The notes: generated by a model not told the origin, from the letters alone. A stretch of 64,000 nucleotides of DNA from Sporobolomyces roseus (GCA_016617785.1 JADILM010000001.1:2418001-2482000), one strand, 5' to 3'. Counted from the first letter of the stretch, positions 1-14,569 are shown. Numbers and translations are program-made.

Positions 1-43
1 ATCGTTCCAGATTGACCATGCAAATCGTGCATCGATTTTGAGG

Positions 44-2314
<2,271 letters not shown>

Positions 2315-2675
2315 CCTTTCTCCTCTTGTCGTGAAGTGAGTCAGCGGAGAATGACACTAAATTCTTGCAGGCGTTTTTTCTATTCTACTTGATTTGAATG
2401 AATGCAGTTCATTTCACAACAATCGCAACGCTATTCGGCGAATGCTCTAGATCGCAGCGGGAGACACGAGATCAACGACAATTTCGACATTCCTATCAAT
2501 AACTCTAGCAAGGAACCTCTTTGAAAGCTAATTGATCAAGTTTCGTTTCGGCGTTTAATCGTGATTATCCCGATCTAAGCGATAAGCTATCCTGTTCAAG
2601 ATCTGCGCGAGACGAGCTGACTGTCAACATCATCGTCATTGATCGCAGCAGAGGTAAGGACTCACAATGAGATCC

Positions 2676-3848
2676 TTAGAAACAGAAGACCTTGTCATCC
2701 ATCTTACTGATAGTTCTCGGTTCAGGCCAGTTCAATGCCTTCAAGTGACCCTTCATAGCGTTGATCATAGGAGGAGGACCACACATCAACATCCTGTTAT
2801 CACCCTTGGCCAAACTATCCTCATCTTGAATCGATTCGGGTAAATGTTCGGCGATCATCTCTTTCGTAACGAATCCTTCTCCTCCCTTCCACTTCTCATC
2901 TTTCGGCGGGTTGTTCAAGACGTAGTAGACTGAGAATCGCTCGGGGTGAGCAGAGGCGAGAGAATCGAGTTCGGATTTGAGGAGGATGTCGGAAGGGTTG
3001 ACGTTTGCGTAGATCAAACTGATCCTGGTCGTGTCGAGAGGGTTCTTCATCGCTGCTCGAATGATTTGCTATGGAATGAAAGGAAGCTGTCAGCTTAAAA
3101 CTGCAAAAATCGCTCATAGAAGGAAGAAAGGGTGAACTCACGAGCATAGGAGTGATTCCAGTTCCTCCAGCAATCATTCCGATCTTGGTAGCGTAATCAG
3201 GAGAGTACTTCATTTGTCCCTTGGGTCCCTTGACACTCAAGAAATCACCAACTTTGAGTTCTCCAAAGTGCTTCGAGATGTTTCCAGTAGGGTAACTCTG
3301 CGAATGCGAATAATTCGTTCGTGAGTTCACGGGATCCGAACTGATCGGGTGGAGAGTAGGGAAGCTCACCTTTACGAGGAGATCAAAGTGACCAAGATCA
3401 TCATCTGAAGAAGTGGGAGTGTAACTCCTTTGAATCAATTTCCCATCAATTTCCGCCGAAACAGAGACGTGTTGTCCGATAGGCAATCCCAACCTCTCTC
3501 CCCTCTTCAATGCGAATCGGTAGCTGTAATACTCAACACACAAAGTCAGCTCAGGTAGAGAGGAGAGGGAGAGGGGGAAAGGAAACTGACATTGCCGTGT
3601 TGGGAGAAACTACAATCTTGTCTGTCAACTTGAACTTTTGCCATTCGGTAGCCTTCAATGCAGGAGTGGCCTCTGTTCACTTGTTCTCCCTAAATCAGCC
3701 ATCGATCGAGGGTGGGAGAGGGAGAAAGGGGAAAGGGAAACGTACTAGGTTGTAATTGAACGAAAACGATGATCAGGATCGCTAGACCTACCGCGGCAGT
3801 CACCGCTAGCTGATAAGGTTGCTCTAGGTTATTGAAGAAGTCTGACAT
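2676..3848 (-). CDS. CBR1: NADH-cytochrome b5 reductase
   Basis: Flavoprotein that passes electrons from NADH to cytochrome b5 for sterol and fatty-acid desaturation, anchored in the ER or outer mitochondrial membrane. The start at 3848 gives [11 protein letters not shown] followed by one hydrophobic helix (about residues 12-33), the expected N-terminal anchor. The FAD-binding motif [10 protein letters not shown] lies near 3400-3440, with GPKGQMKY and the NADH-binding [13 protein letters not shown] near 3145-3190. CGPPPMINA lies near 2770. The protein ends VFCF where family members usually have VFVF or similar. At least five exons with short introns. Length of about 300 residues fits the family. 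Confidence 0.93.
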
Positions 3849-4766
3849 TGTTGGAAAGTGGTGAGAGGGAGCAAACCTTCGAAGTCGGCGAATTCACGAA
3901 AATCGCTTGCTTCTCCTCGACACGTGTTCAAGCCTTTCTGCCCTTCTCCCCTTCACTGATCGACGCTAAAGATACCTAGACCAGAAATCAGGTCGCTTTC
4001 ACGAGGAAAAAATGCAAGTCTCTTTCTTCGCTCGCTCTTTCGACGGCTCTCTCCCGCCACCACTCATAGTTCTGCCTCTCTAGTTTCTTCGGTAGGATAG
4101 CAACAACTATCGCCGAATAACCGGCGCTCGAGATTGAGGGAAACGCTCGAGAACCTCCTCAGCAATCGTCTTCGAGCATTTCTCGTTAACGCGATCCTTC
4201 CGACGGTCCACTCTCCGAAAAGGAGGGACGCCTTCTCTCGAGCTACGCATACCTTATCGGGCGTAGTAGCTCCAGTCTGAGGAGGCTGTTACCGCATCAG
4301 CGTAGAAGTCGTCGGAGGTTTGCGTCGAATCGAAAGATTCGAGTCGCCGTCGGCATCGCTGTACTTCCGGCATCGTCACAAGAACGTCAAGAGGTCAGCG
4401 ATTGGATATGTTCCGTCAGCGAACGTCGCCTCTTCAGCACGGTCGTTGTCATGCATCGAGAACGTCGACTCTATCGAATTCTCCGACGCTTGCGAAGTTG
4501 CAATAATACGGCTATATCTCTTTCGCTCCTCAATCGAGACTATGGTATATTTATAACTGTATTAGGCCCTCACCGACGCAAGTGTATCACGAAGGTAGAG
4601 CGGTAGACAGCGAAAAACAAATCGGTTACAGAGGTTGGCAGGAAAAAAAAGGGAGCAAAAGACTGGCGAAACAAGGGATAGTGATCGAAGACTCCGAACG
4701 CGAGGATCGTCTATGCGAGACTGATGAGGGAACGTCGAGAGACAGGGATATGAGCGAGGGAAGCGG
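3849..4766. other. Intergenic, promoter side of CBR1
   Basis: This stretch of about 920 bases lies upstream of CBR1 and downstream of the next minus-strand gene. Open frames are short, start at non-ATG codons and show no domain. Pyrimidine-rich sequence near 4010-4090 (on the + strand) is the only visible bias. No RNA gene was recognised. Confidence 0.6.
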
Positions 4767-5942
4767 TCAAACGCGTTGTGAGCTGTAAACGATGTCGGGA
4801 GCAGATTCAGCTCGACTGGCTCCGAGGATAGACGGAGATCCTCTCACCATGTGATTCACATGAGTCTTTAAGTCGTCAAGAGCGGTCTTGGTGTCATGGT
4901 AGAGCTTGTCGAGACCCTTCTCGACTGAATCCGCCGATTTGGCGAGCAGAACTTCGTGCTTCGCCTTGTGAAGCAAACCATGAATGTCTCGACGATAGCG
5001 CAATCCAGCTTGATCCAGATCTTCGCGACCGAGTATCCCCTTGTTCGCTCCGATAATACTTCCGAAGCGATTCGCCTCTTTAATCCAAATCTGCTCGTTG
5101 GGATCCGAATGATGTTTTTCGTGAAACGCTGTGTCGAGGTTCTTTGTGGCGGTATCAACAGCGTACATGGTGTAGTCGTAGAAGTAGCCCGTGATTGAGC
5201 GCCATTCCTCGCCCTCCGGAAAGGCTGCCTGTTGAAGCAGAAAAACTGTTCAGCTTCGTAAGACCTGTAAGAAAGCCAGGAATCCTTACGAGTGAGCTCT
5301 GACGGTCGACGAAGGGGCCATTGACGACGGTTCTGATCTCTTCCAAGCTCTTGACGCATTTATCATACTGCTTTCTCGTCAAGAAGCAAGGCGGTTTCAG
5401 AAACTCGTGAACTGCTCCGGTAAGTGCTTGAATCGAATCGAACAGCTCATCGTAATCAAAGATTTCAATTGTTCTGGCCAGGGACGCTTCTGTCTCGTTG
5501 AGCCCTTCACTAATCCTCTTTCTTGACAGGATCTCCTTGACACTTTCGATTTCCTTTACCTCATCAAGACCAGCTTGACGTCTGTACTTCAGAAAGACCT
5601 GGACTACGAGATTGAAGTTCGCTTCTGCCGATCGTACGAGTCCATGAAGAGCGGAAAACAAGCGCTGAGAAGGGAAAGCGTCTTTAGCCGCTGTATTTTT
5701 CCGAGGGAAGGGTAAATACTCACTTCGAGATTGCCCTATCGATACATATCCATGATACAATGAATTGATGTATACGGAGAAGCGAAGAAGAGGCTTACAT
5801 CATATCTTGGGCTCTTTCCGACTTCTTGTTTCGGTTGTTTCGGTTGAGGAGTTGGCTCGGATGCGCTGGCCTGAGCAGACTCTATAGGAATCTGTTCTTC
5901 ACCTGGAGACTTCGCATGCTTGGCTTTACGTCTGCGGGGCAT
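4767..5942 (-). CDS. Uncharacterised helical protein
   Basis: Unknown function. Four exons fit in phase: 5942-5799, a 12-nt microexon 5735-5724, 5664-5290 and 5228-4767, giving 330 residues. The N-terminus is basic (MPRRRKAKHAK), then Pro/Gln/Ala-rich and probably disordered. From about residue 50 the protein is mainly predicted alpha-helix with regular Leu/Ile spacing, for example around NFNLVVQVFLKYRR and ASLARTIEIFDYDELF. It has no signal peptide or membrane segment. The last 20 residues are Ser-rich. The splice junctions are canonical GT-AG and keep the frame, which is the main evidence that it is a gene. I recognise no family; a scaffold or cytoskeletal role is only a guess. Confidence 0.75.
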
Positions 5943-6652
5943 TGCTCGAGTGCTGAAAGGTGGAAGTAAGCGAAAGAAACCGGAAAGAAACGAGTTGCAG
6001 ACTTTATACTCAACCAGCGTCAGCTCTCTGTCGCGGTCTCCTAACGGTGTCTGTGACCGTTTTCGACATATGGTCGAATGACATGCTTTATTACAGCAGG
6101 TGTCAGTCACTCGAGCGAGCAATGGCTGTACCCGGTTATAGACTGCTCGAGGTTTCGATCCGGTCCGATCAACTCTGCTCGACAACGATACTTGAACGAT
6201 ACGACTGTCCTACTCACAGAGATATTCGGAGTGCCGAGTGAGTGAGGTAATTGTATCAGCTAGCGGGAAGCGAAGAAGAGCAGGCTTTTTTCGCACTTTT
6301 CGATTCTTTCTCGCTGCAAATGTGGCAAGATCACTGGAAGTGACAGAATCGGAAACAGAGAGGGAGAGACAATCGATGGCAGGTAGTGCGTATTATCCAA
6401 GCTGGACCGACAGGGAATTCTTCTAAGACAAAATCGAAAGGAAGAAGGAGAAGGAGATTGACAAGCTGAAATCGGAAGGTAGAGAAAGACCAACCATAGA
6501 TGCAAGATTGCCAAGGAGTTAGATCAGCTTTTGCGAGTGAGAGTGAACCTGGGCGAGGTGCGTCAGCCGGATTTTCGAGGAGACTCCACTCCTCCGGCAT
6601 CTCTGTGACTGCACGCTCAGCCCTGAAGATCAAAGCACTGTGCTGCTCCCTT
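5943..6652. other. Intergenic
   Basis: Promoter side of the helical-protein gene and 3' side of the doubtful gene at 6653-7144. A TTCGCACTTTTCG stretch at about 6285-6297 resembles a repeat found upstream of two other genes in the window. A minus-strand open frame at 6331-6633 has no domain and overlaps low-complexity sequence; I do not call it. Confidence 0.5.
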
Positions 6653-7144
6653 CTACCACTTGGAATTGCGAGCCGTACCGCCGGTCTCGCTATAGAGACG
6701 TGGAAAGGTCGTTCGAGGGAGTTGTTCGTCGTCCTCGCGCGGCATGATCAGCGAGCTGTCGAAGTGTTCCTGCCCCATTGTCTGTATCAGCTAGCCTAAG
6801 GGTATCCTCGAGGGATTGGAAGCGCAACTCACAGCGTAGATGTAAGATTTGGCAACTTTGATCCATTCTCGTCCGAGAGCGAAGCTTCTGGGTTCGGGGT
6901 CGACTCACGTTCTGGACGAGTAGCTCCGCGATAACGTTGAAGTGCTTTCCTCGAACAGCTCAAAGCCAGGTGAGCGAAATCTTGGTAAACTCAACGCAAA
7001 GAGCGAGAAGAAGGAGAGGAAGGAGAGCAAGTCTTGCGAGAAGTTCGAGAGCGGTAGACAGTATCGAGCGAGTCATAACGGTAGCTTGCGTACTCGGGTA
7101 GTCTACGCGCGCCCCAGAGCTGCCAGCGAAGCTATCAGCGCCAT
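6653..7144 (-). CDS. Putative small spliced gene, unknown function
   Basis: Tentative 83-residue model: exons 7144-7107, 6958-6909, 6867-6833 and 6781-6653, with stop TAG at 6653-6655. The three downstream exons are joined by canonical GT-AG introns of 41 and 51 nt that keep one frame, reading through RYRGATRPEQ, WIKVAKSYIYA and TMGQEHFDSS. The acidic, polar C-terminus ends TARNSKW. The first exon (MALIASLAALGRA) and its 148-nt intron are the weakest part; the real 5' end may differ. Two other reading frames across 6690-6950 are also open, which lowers confidence. No domain is recognised. Confidence 0.35.
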
Positions 7145-7367
7145 CAAGCCTTTAAAATCGGTTGGAAACGAAAGAGGAGACGGCGGAGCAGATCTGAGAG
7201 TCTAGCGAGCAGCTCTAGTGGTACAGAGCTTGTGCAACCCTTCAGAGCCTGTCAAAGTGAACAGAAAGTGTTTGGCAAGAGAGCAAGAGGAGTCGATTCG
7301 TCTCCATCCTCTTGACTTTCCCCCCACCACCATCGATCACCCTTAGAAGTCTCTCAAAGCACTCGGT

Positions 7368-8472
7368 ATGCAATCGCCCGCCTCACCATCATCACATCGA
7401 GCCTTCTCTTCATTCCCATCGACTTCTCTCTCTTCCCCATCTCGTTCATCTCCCTACGTAACCGATCAACCTCTATCTCAACTCAACGCTTCTCTAGGTG
7501 GTAGACCAATCTCTTCTTCCTCTTCTACCTTCACTGGCGGTAACAATGGGACGAATGGGAGAGAAGCAGTCGGGAGTAAAGCGGAGGGAGCCGAAGTATT
7601 GTATGAAGCACCAGAGAACGGGTTGGAGATTGAAGTGAGAGATCCTAGAACACAAGGTAAGCTTACCTCGCTTCTACTCGATCAATACGGTGGTCAGAGA
7701 ACAGATCAAGAGGGAGAAACGGGTCTCGGAAAGTCGCAATCTTCGCAAGGTGCGGGAGAGGTCGTGAGGAGCGCAACGTATTACCCTTTGAGATAGATCC
7801 GAGGAGAGCGAAGGGCGCGAGGGGATTGATCGTGAAGCAGAAGATGAGAGCGGTTTCTGACCATCTCGCTTCTCTACTCTCCTTCCGCAGAATTCGGTCG
7901 CAAGATGTATACTGATTACGAGATCGTCTGTCGAGTGAGTTGCTCGCTCTATCTGTACTCGGGTATCCACGCGAGATCACTTTGACGAGCACCCTTGACT
8001 GATGTTTCTCGTTCTTCATGATCCGTTCTTTCTCACCTCCTGTCCTCTACCATTCCTGCACCCCATCCCTATCACTCCCTCACCCCATCCTCTCAACATC
8101 TTCACTCAATCAGACGAATATCCCAGCATTCCGACTCCGCTACTCCTCAGTCCGACGACGATATTCCGATTTCGAAGCGTTCCGAGATCTCCTCGAACGA
8201 GAATCGACACGAGTCAACATTCCTCCTCTACCTGGAAAAGTCTTCAGCGGGAGGTTCACGGAGGAAGTCGTAGAGCAGAGGAGGGAAGGATTGGAGAGAT
8301 TCTTGGTTGTCGTCGCAGGTCATCCTTTACTGCAGGTTCGTTTCGATTTTGCTTTTCTCGTACTTTATTTGAGCTGCGTTGTACTGACAAGTGATTGCAC
8401 GCTATGTAGACGGGCTCGAAAGTGTTGTGCCCATTCTTACAAGACCCGAGTTGGAACCCCGCTCATTACTAG
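7368..8472 (+). CDS. SNX3: SNX3/Grd19-type sorting nexin (PX domain)
   Basis: PX-domain protein that binds phosphatidylinositol 3-phosphate on endosomes and recycles cargo such as SNAREs to the Golgi with retromer. Four exons fit exactly: 7368-7656, 7891-7934, 8114-8335 and 8410-8472, giving 205 residues. The first 75 or so residues are Ser/Pro-rich and disordered. The PX domain begins at [11 protein letters not shown] and carries the lipid-binding core [17 protein letters not shown], the loop VNIPPLPGK and [19 protein letters not shown]. The short end [12 protein letters not shown] matches the place where SNX3 proteins stop, so it has no BAR domain. SNX3 rather than SNX12 or Mvp1 is inferred from size and layout. 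Confidence 0.92.
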
Positions 8473-9216
8473 CGTCGTTTTCCCTCTACCGATTCCTCAC
8501 CGACTCTCAATCGCGTTTTCTAATCCTCAATTCAAACTCACCACGTAACTACGACTTTCCTGTTCCGTTTTCCCCATGTTGCAATTGTCTCGTTTCTCTT
8601 CACTCTTCTCCGAAGCTCGACTCGACGAAATTATCGCAGAGCGTCCCATGCCACGTGGACTCTGAGTTGCAGACTTGCGAGATGTTCTCTTGATAAAACA
8701 ACAATCGTCTCGTTGTTGGCAAAATCTCGCTTCGAATCAAAGTTCTCCCTCGAGTGGACAAACCACAAAACCTTGCGATCAGGTTTGAAAGGGAATTTCA
8801 TCCTGTGTTCGCTACACATCTTACACCAATCACCTCGACAAAGCAGGTAGGTGAGTATCGAAGAAAGAGCGCTCAAAAGGAGAACGAGGGGTAAAGGTAA
8901 GAAAGGTAAGAGCACATCGAGAAAAGGGGGAAAGTTGAAAGTTGAGACAAAGGGGTGAAAAGAGGAGAGAGGGAGAGAGAGACGGAAACATATGTATGAG
9001 AGAGGGTTGAGGGGAGGGAGGGAACAGCTGAAGAACGGGAGAGGGGGTATAGGGGGCATCAAGAAGAGAAAGGGATGGGTCAGAGTATGGAGTGATAAGG
9101 GATGTGATAGAGGGGTAGATCGTTATGGGTATCATAGTTAATGTCGTAAGATGATAGAAGAAAGAGCGTGAGAAGGAGGGGGGAAAGGTGTCCGTTTGGA
9201 GAGAGAGAGGGAGCGA
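8473..9216. other. Convergent intergenic region
   Basis: Lies between the 3' ends of SNX3 and the secreted-protein gene. It contains purine-rich sequence on the + strand (about 8860-9200), consistent with a pyrimidine-rich 3' UTR of the minus-strand gene. No gene seen. Confidence 0.6.
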
Positions 9217-10911
9217 TTAGAACCACATGAATGCGATTCCAACGAGACCAGTGAGACCTGCACTGAGGGTGAGGATGTTGGTGGTCGATGCGGATCCGGT
9301 GAGTTCTTGTTGACCACTCATCTCCATAATGTTACTCAAGAATCCGCTTCCACATTTCTCTCCAGTTCCCTTCCACAAATCTCCTTGACCACCCAAGATT
9401 GGCGAGTTGGCGAGACCGAGTGCGTAAGGTTGTCGAGATTCGAACGAAATGTAGTTGGTCAAGATTTGCTTTGTGCAAGGAGTGCAGAGGGTCGAAGAAG
9501 GGAGAGAGGAGGTGAGGAAGAGGAAGGGTAGGGAGAGGGTTCGGTAAGTTTGAGAGTTGGGCAAGAGGGAAGGAAGATCGAAAGAGTTGGTCGAGGATGA
9601 AGAGGACGAAGAGTTGGAGGATCCGGCAGCCGAGGAAGTAGTCATGTTGGTTCCGACTGAAGCAGAGGGGGAAGCTTGCATTGAAGAGGAGGCGGCCGAA
9701 GACGATCCCCAAACTTCGGCAGATGCTTGTTGACGACGAAGCAATCTCTTTGCGACGCTAGAGATCTGGATGTAGAGGGAAGGAGGAGCCGGGGCTTCGA
9801 TTGAACTGTCTCCCGAAGTCGCGGCGAGCATGACGAACTTGTCGGAAGTGGTCGAGTTGACGGCGAGTGCCGAAGGGGAAGGTGCTGCTGCTACTTGAGA
9901 GGATGATGAGCCAGCGGACGAGGCCGAGGCAGGAGAGGAAGAGTTGGAGGAGGAAGTCGAGGAGGAAGTTGGCGAAGTTGAAGGTACGTCTCCCTTTGCG
10001 ATATCGATCAAACAGTAACCTCCGACACCATCTTCCTCACAGATCGATTGCTTGAGCGGGGTCAAGATGTACAGCGAGTCATAACTTCCCAACACAACTT
10101 CGTTTCCAGCCTGTAACTCGGTCGAACAGTTTCCGTTGAACTGGTTCAACCATCCTCGAATCCTCGTATCGTCACACGATGGGGCGGCACAGAAGGTTGC
10201 GAGAGTTTCGGCGACGGACGACGAGGTCGAAGGGGAGTAAGAGTTCATCGAAGAGGAAGGTTGGAAAGCTTCGAGTGCCGAGAGGAGAGGGGATGTGCAG
10301 GACGAGAGGTGGGAGTCGCCATTGAGCGAGGCGAGGAAAGATTGACACTTGGTCGAGATCGAGGCAGGGATGAGAGGATTTGTCGAACTGGAGGAAGCAG
10401 AGGTTGAAGAGTTTGGTGCGGAAGCGGTAGCTGTGTCAACTCGCAAAACCAGTCAGCTTGCTGTGAATCTCGTCCAACTACTCTGCTCAAACTATCCAAC
10501 TGAGGAAACACCCTGCAAACTTCGGCCTCTTTTCGATCGAGGACTGATCCCTTTTGAAAATAGTTTAACGATATTCCCTGCTCGTTCACCTCGACTTGCT
10601 TCGACTTTGACCGCATCATATGTACCTCATATCCCCCTACTATATACTCTGCTTATCCCCCCGCCCTCGAGTGCCGTTGTTCCAGAGTCGCAACAGCACG
10701 CGCCCAGTCTTTGCCTCCCTTTCATCCAACTTTCACTTGAGCGGTCGGGAGAGATAGTGGAAGGAAACTTACAGGATGCCTGATTATAAGAAGGAGAAGA
10801 GTAAGCAGATTGAGATTGAGCGGAAACGAGGGTTGTTGTTGACGAGGCGGCCAATAAACTAGTTAAAACGAACGTGGTGGACCATGAACTGGTGGATGTT
10901 GAAGATACCAT
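9217..10911 (-). CDS. Secreted, probably GPI-anchored Ser-rich protein
   Basis: Cell-surface protein. Exon 1 (10911-10773) encodes a signal peptide with a hydrophobic core (FVLTSLLAASSTTTLVSA) and little else. A 342-nt intron (10772-10431) follows, then one long exon to TAA 9217-9219. The mature part has spaced cysteines (ISTKCQSFLASL, HLSSCTSPLL, FCAAPSCDD, NGNCS, LSSTLCTPCTKQ), long Ser/Ala/Thr-rich tracts and a C-terminal hydrophobic tail (LTLSAGLTGLVGIAFMWF) typical of a GPI signal. The cysteine layout resembles the fungal DUF7729 family; that name is from memory and needs a profile search. The Ser-rich tracts suggest heavy O-glycosylation. About 455 residues. Function unknown. Confidence 0.85.
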
Positions 10912-11828
10912 TCTGTAGGTTATCTCTTTGATCTTGAGGAGTAGTGACTGGGTGGAGCGGGGACGACAGGACGAGGGAGAAGGGAACCTTTTTTCAGACT
11001 TGTTTCCATGTTGAATGATCTCGAAATCGCTCTCTTCTCTCTCTTATTCAGTAGCAACCAGACGGCCTCGTTCGTAATCATCCTCTCTTCATCCTCTCTT
11101 CCTCCCTTACTTCCTCACTGTTCGTGCTCGAACCTCCTTCAGCTTCGAATCTCGATTTCCGCCTCTCCGCAGACTCCGCTCTCCCTCTCCCTCGACGAAG
11201 CTCCATGACATCAGCCTCGAAAGCCAATAACACAACTACTTCCACATCCTGAACAGTAACATCGTCGCGTGAACGATTCGCATGTTTTTTCACTTCCTTT
11301 CCCTTTCTCTCTGCCTTTGTTCTGTCCTAACTCTCGATAGGCAAAGTTGTAAATGCAATGACTATCTCCAAGTACGTACAGTAGGACGCGTCCTGCCTTC
11401 ACTTCAAGCTTCACCTCCTTTTCGAATTCGTTTCAACCTTCGCAATCTCGCACGACGCCTTTCATGCTCTCTTCTCTACGGCCAGCTGTCCGTCTCCTTC
11501 GACCTTCTCTCGAGGAGTACACCGACGGAAGCCCTTCGCCCTCAACTGACAAAGACGAAGAATCGGTTTCTATCCGTCTCTCCTTTCGATTTCCTTCTCC
11601 TTCTCCCAACGTTCGAACGAGTCCCTGCTTGTCCGTCTAACCGGATCGACCTTCCCTCCTATCCTTATCCTCGCATAACCGTACATTTACGGCGTCTTCC
11701 TTGCATTGAAGAAGCCTAAAAGTCTCTCTTTCCTGCGAACTTGAAACCGTTTTCAAGAAAATCCAAGTCCCCACTCCTCTCCCTCTTCTTCCTTCTCCCT
11801 CACACTCCCTTCAAAATCTTCGTTCCAA
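10912..11828. other. Divergent promoter region
   Basis: About 900 bases between the start codons of the secreted-protein gene and the GMC oxidoreductase. The + strand is strongly pyrimidine-rich from about 11020 to 11830, common in fungal promoters and 5' UTRs. An open frame at 11282-11719 is explained by this composition and shows no domain, so it is not called. Confidence 0.55.
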
Positions 11829-14569
11829 ATGTTCACAGTACACAAATACGCTGGTATCTCTAAACCTTCGCTCTTTTGCGATCAAGCTACTCTACCGACT
11901 TCGGATCCAGAGGAAACGAGTGGTGTCAACGCGGTTGGAGACAAACAACAGAGGAGGGAATACGATTATGTGATTGCTGGTGGTACGTCTCAGTCTGCCT
12001 CATCTCGCGTTCGTTCAGAAGGGGGAGGACGACGGAGAATTCCCCACATCACGGTCGAGGGGAGAAGAAATCAGAACAACGACGCTGACTCGCTTGACAT
12101 GAACTTGATATAGGTGGCACGGCAGGATGCGTACTCGCTTCAAGGGTGAGCTTTCGATTTCGTCGTTTCCCCTCTTTTTCCCCTTCCCTCGCATGCTATT
12201 CTTCGCCATCACGGCTCTAACGCCACCTATCGTACCGTCGAATCGCAATCATAATCGACCAGCTTCAGTTATCTCGCTACCCTTCTTCGACCAAAGACAC
12301 TGACTCTCGTTCGTCTCTTTTTCGCAGTTGACTGAGAATCCCGAAGTCAAAGTCTTGATGATCGAAGCTGGAGAGAGTGATCAAAAACAGATCTTCAGTC
12401 GAATCCCAGCTGGATGGGGTAACTTGTGGAAGTGAGCCATCGTCGTTTCCTTCCCTTGTCTTTCGAACGTTCTCGCTAAACTCGTTTTCGTTTTCCCGAT
12501 AGAACTCCTGCTGAATGGAATTTCGAAACGGTTCCTCAGGAGCATTGCGACAACAGGAAGATGTATCAACCTCGAGGTAAGCTCTGAGAACCGTCGAGAT
12601 GAACGAGAAACGAAGCTGACTTGCGAGAGTGCGATTTAGGTAAAATGCTCGGTGGATGCTCATCTATCAACGCTCAATGTTACCAACACTGCTCTCCCAG
12701 TGACTACGATCAGGTGAGTTCGAGCTTTCGAACTTCAGACAATCTATCCCGCTGACAAGTTTCGACGAAACAGTGGGAGAAAGAAGGAGCGAAGGGCTGG
12801 GGATGGAAAGATCTCAAGCCGTACTTTGCCAAAGCTGAGAACCACACTCCTAATCCTAGTCACAAGATCGACGAGTCGAAACGAGGGAAAGGAGGAGATT
12901 GGCAAACGAGTTACCCTCCAACTAACGAAATCACGTCGGCTTTCATCGATGCATCCGTAAGTTTCCCTCCTCTGCGTTTCTATCTCCTCGATCTGACGAT
13001 GCAATACCGTAGGTCGCCGCTGGGGTTCCTCACAACCCGGATCTCAACATCGAGACGAACACCGTTGGGATCACTCGTTTCCAAGCTACCGTCGATTCCA
13101 CTGGTCAACGTTCTTCTACCTCCGCTGCCTATCTCCCCAAGCGAGTATTCACTCGATCAAACCTATCGATTCTCACTGGGACGACCGTCACGAAACTTCT
13201 CCTCTCCGACAACAACTCGAAATGTATCGGAGTCGAACTCGCTCAATCGGGAGACGCTTCATCCCAACGCTATCACGCTTACGCCAAGAAGGACGTCATC
13301 ACCTGCCTCGGATCCTTTGGCTCTCCGCAAGTCCTCTTGTGCTCGGGAATCGGAAGGAAGGAAACCCTGGACAAGGCGGGTGTCGAACAGAAAGTTGCAG
13401 TTGACGAGGTCGGCGAAGGCTTGAGAGATCACGTCTTGGCCATCACCACCTTCAAAGCTACGAAAGGTACTTCGTTACAATACCTCACCAGTCCTCTCAA
13501 GACCGTGCGCAACGTTTTCCTTTTCTTCTGGTTTCCTCTGCTAACTCTGTTTTTCTCGTCGACAGCTCCCTCATCTCGCTAGATGGCTTTACAACGGAAC
13601 TGGAGCTCTCGCTACGAATCTAGCTGAAGCAGGTGCTTTCCTTCGTTCCTCCGATGTCGAGGCAGACGGAACCGTCTCTCCCGCTGGTCAAGGTCTCGGA
13701 ACCGGTGTCGTCGACAAGAGTATCGTCAACTCGAGTGGAGAGACTAGTCCTGATCTGGAGATCATCGATGCTCCTCTCTACTACGTTCAGTGAGCCTTCA
13801 AATCTTTCTTCAGTCACTTCGGAAAGATGCTGAGTTTCGTCCGCTTTATTGACAGCCACGCCCTCGAGCCTCCTCCAGTCCCTTCAGACGACTACTTTAC
13901 TCTAGCTAGCACATTGTTAAGACCGTACTCTCGAGGTTCCGTCACCATCTCCTCTGGCTCGACATTCGACAAGCCTCTCATCGATCCTCGATACTTTTCC
14001 GACGAGCGAGACCTAAAGGTGGGTGCACCTCTCCTCCTTCTCTAGGTGTATATCGACTGAACTGATCTCGTCTCCCTTCGTCAGGTCTGTCTCGCAGGTA
14101 TCCACCTCATTCGACGACTCGTCCAACTCCCTCCTCTCTCTACGTATCTTTCGGCAGGTCCCATTGCTCCCGACATGGTGAGCTCAGAGTCACTCCCTGG
14201 AGTACCATTGACGTCGAGAACTGACTTGAGACCGTTTTGACAGTCGATGAAAGATTTCATCGAAGCGAGTGATTCGGAGCTAATCGCTCATATTCGTCAA
14301 CACGCCGAAACCATCTATCATCCCATGTCTACCTGCGCGATTGGAAAAGTTGTCGATGAAAACTTGGAGGTCAAGGGAATCAAGGGATTGAGAGTTTGTG
14401 ACGCGAGCGTGTTCGTCGATTCAGTTTCTGGTCATCCCGTACGTCTCCGTCGACTCGTACCCTCTTAGAGCCGATATACTCATACGTTCCGTGACTCCGA
14501 CAGGTCGCTGCTGTCGTCGCCGTCGCCGAGAAATTCGCCGACATGCTCAAAGCTGAAATCGCCATCTAA
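11829..14569 (+). CDS. GMC-family FAD oxidoreductase
   Basis: Flavin-dependent alcohol oxidase or dehydrogenase of the glucose-methanol-choline family. Twelve exons fit in phase: 11829-11982, 12114-12145, 12328-12431, 12503-12576, 12640-12713, 12774-12956, 13013-13504, 13566-13789, 13856-14018, 14085-14177, 14244-14438 and 14504-14569, giving 617 residues. The N-terminal Rossmann motif reads YDYVIAGGGTAGCVLASRL, followed by VLMIEAGESD. The family signature GKMLGGCSSINAQCYQ is present. Near the C-terminus are HPMSTCAIG and VSGHPVAA, giving the His-His pair expected of catalysis. It has no signal peptide, so it is probably intracellular, unlike lignin-degrading aryl-alcohol oxidases. The substrate cannot be told. 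It converges with an MFS transporter gene. Confidence 0.93.

Noticed and set aside
6120..6180. T-loop-like sequence suggesting a tRNA near 6145
   Set aside because: The flanking bases do not form a T stem or an acceptor stem, so no cloverleaf can be drawn.
11282..11719. 145-codon open frame upstream of the GMC oxidoreductase
   Set aside because: It is explained by pyrimidine-rich promoter sequence and has no conserved features or in-phase link to the GMC gene.
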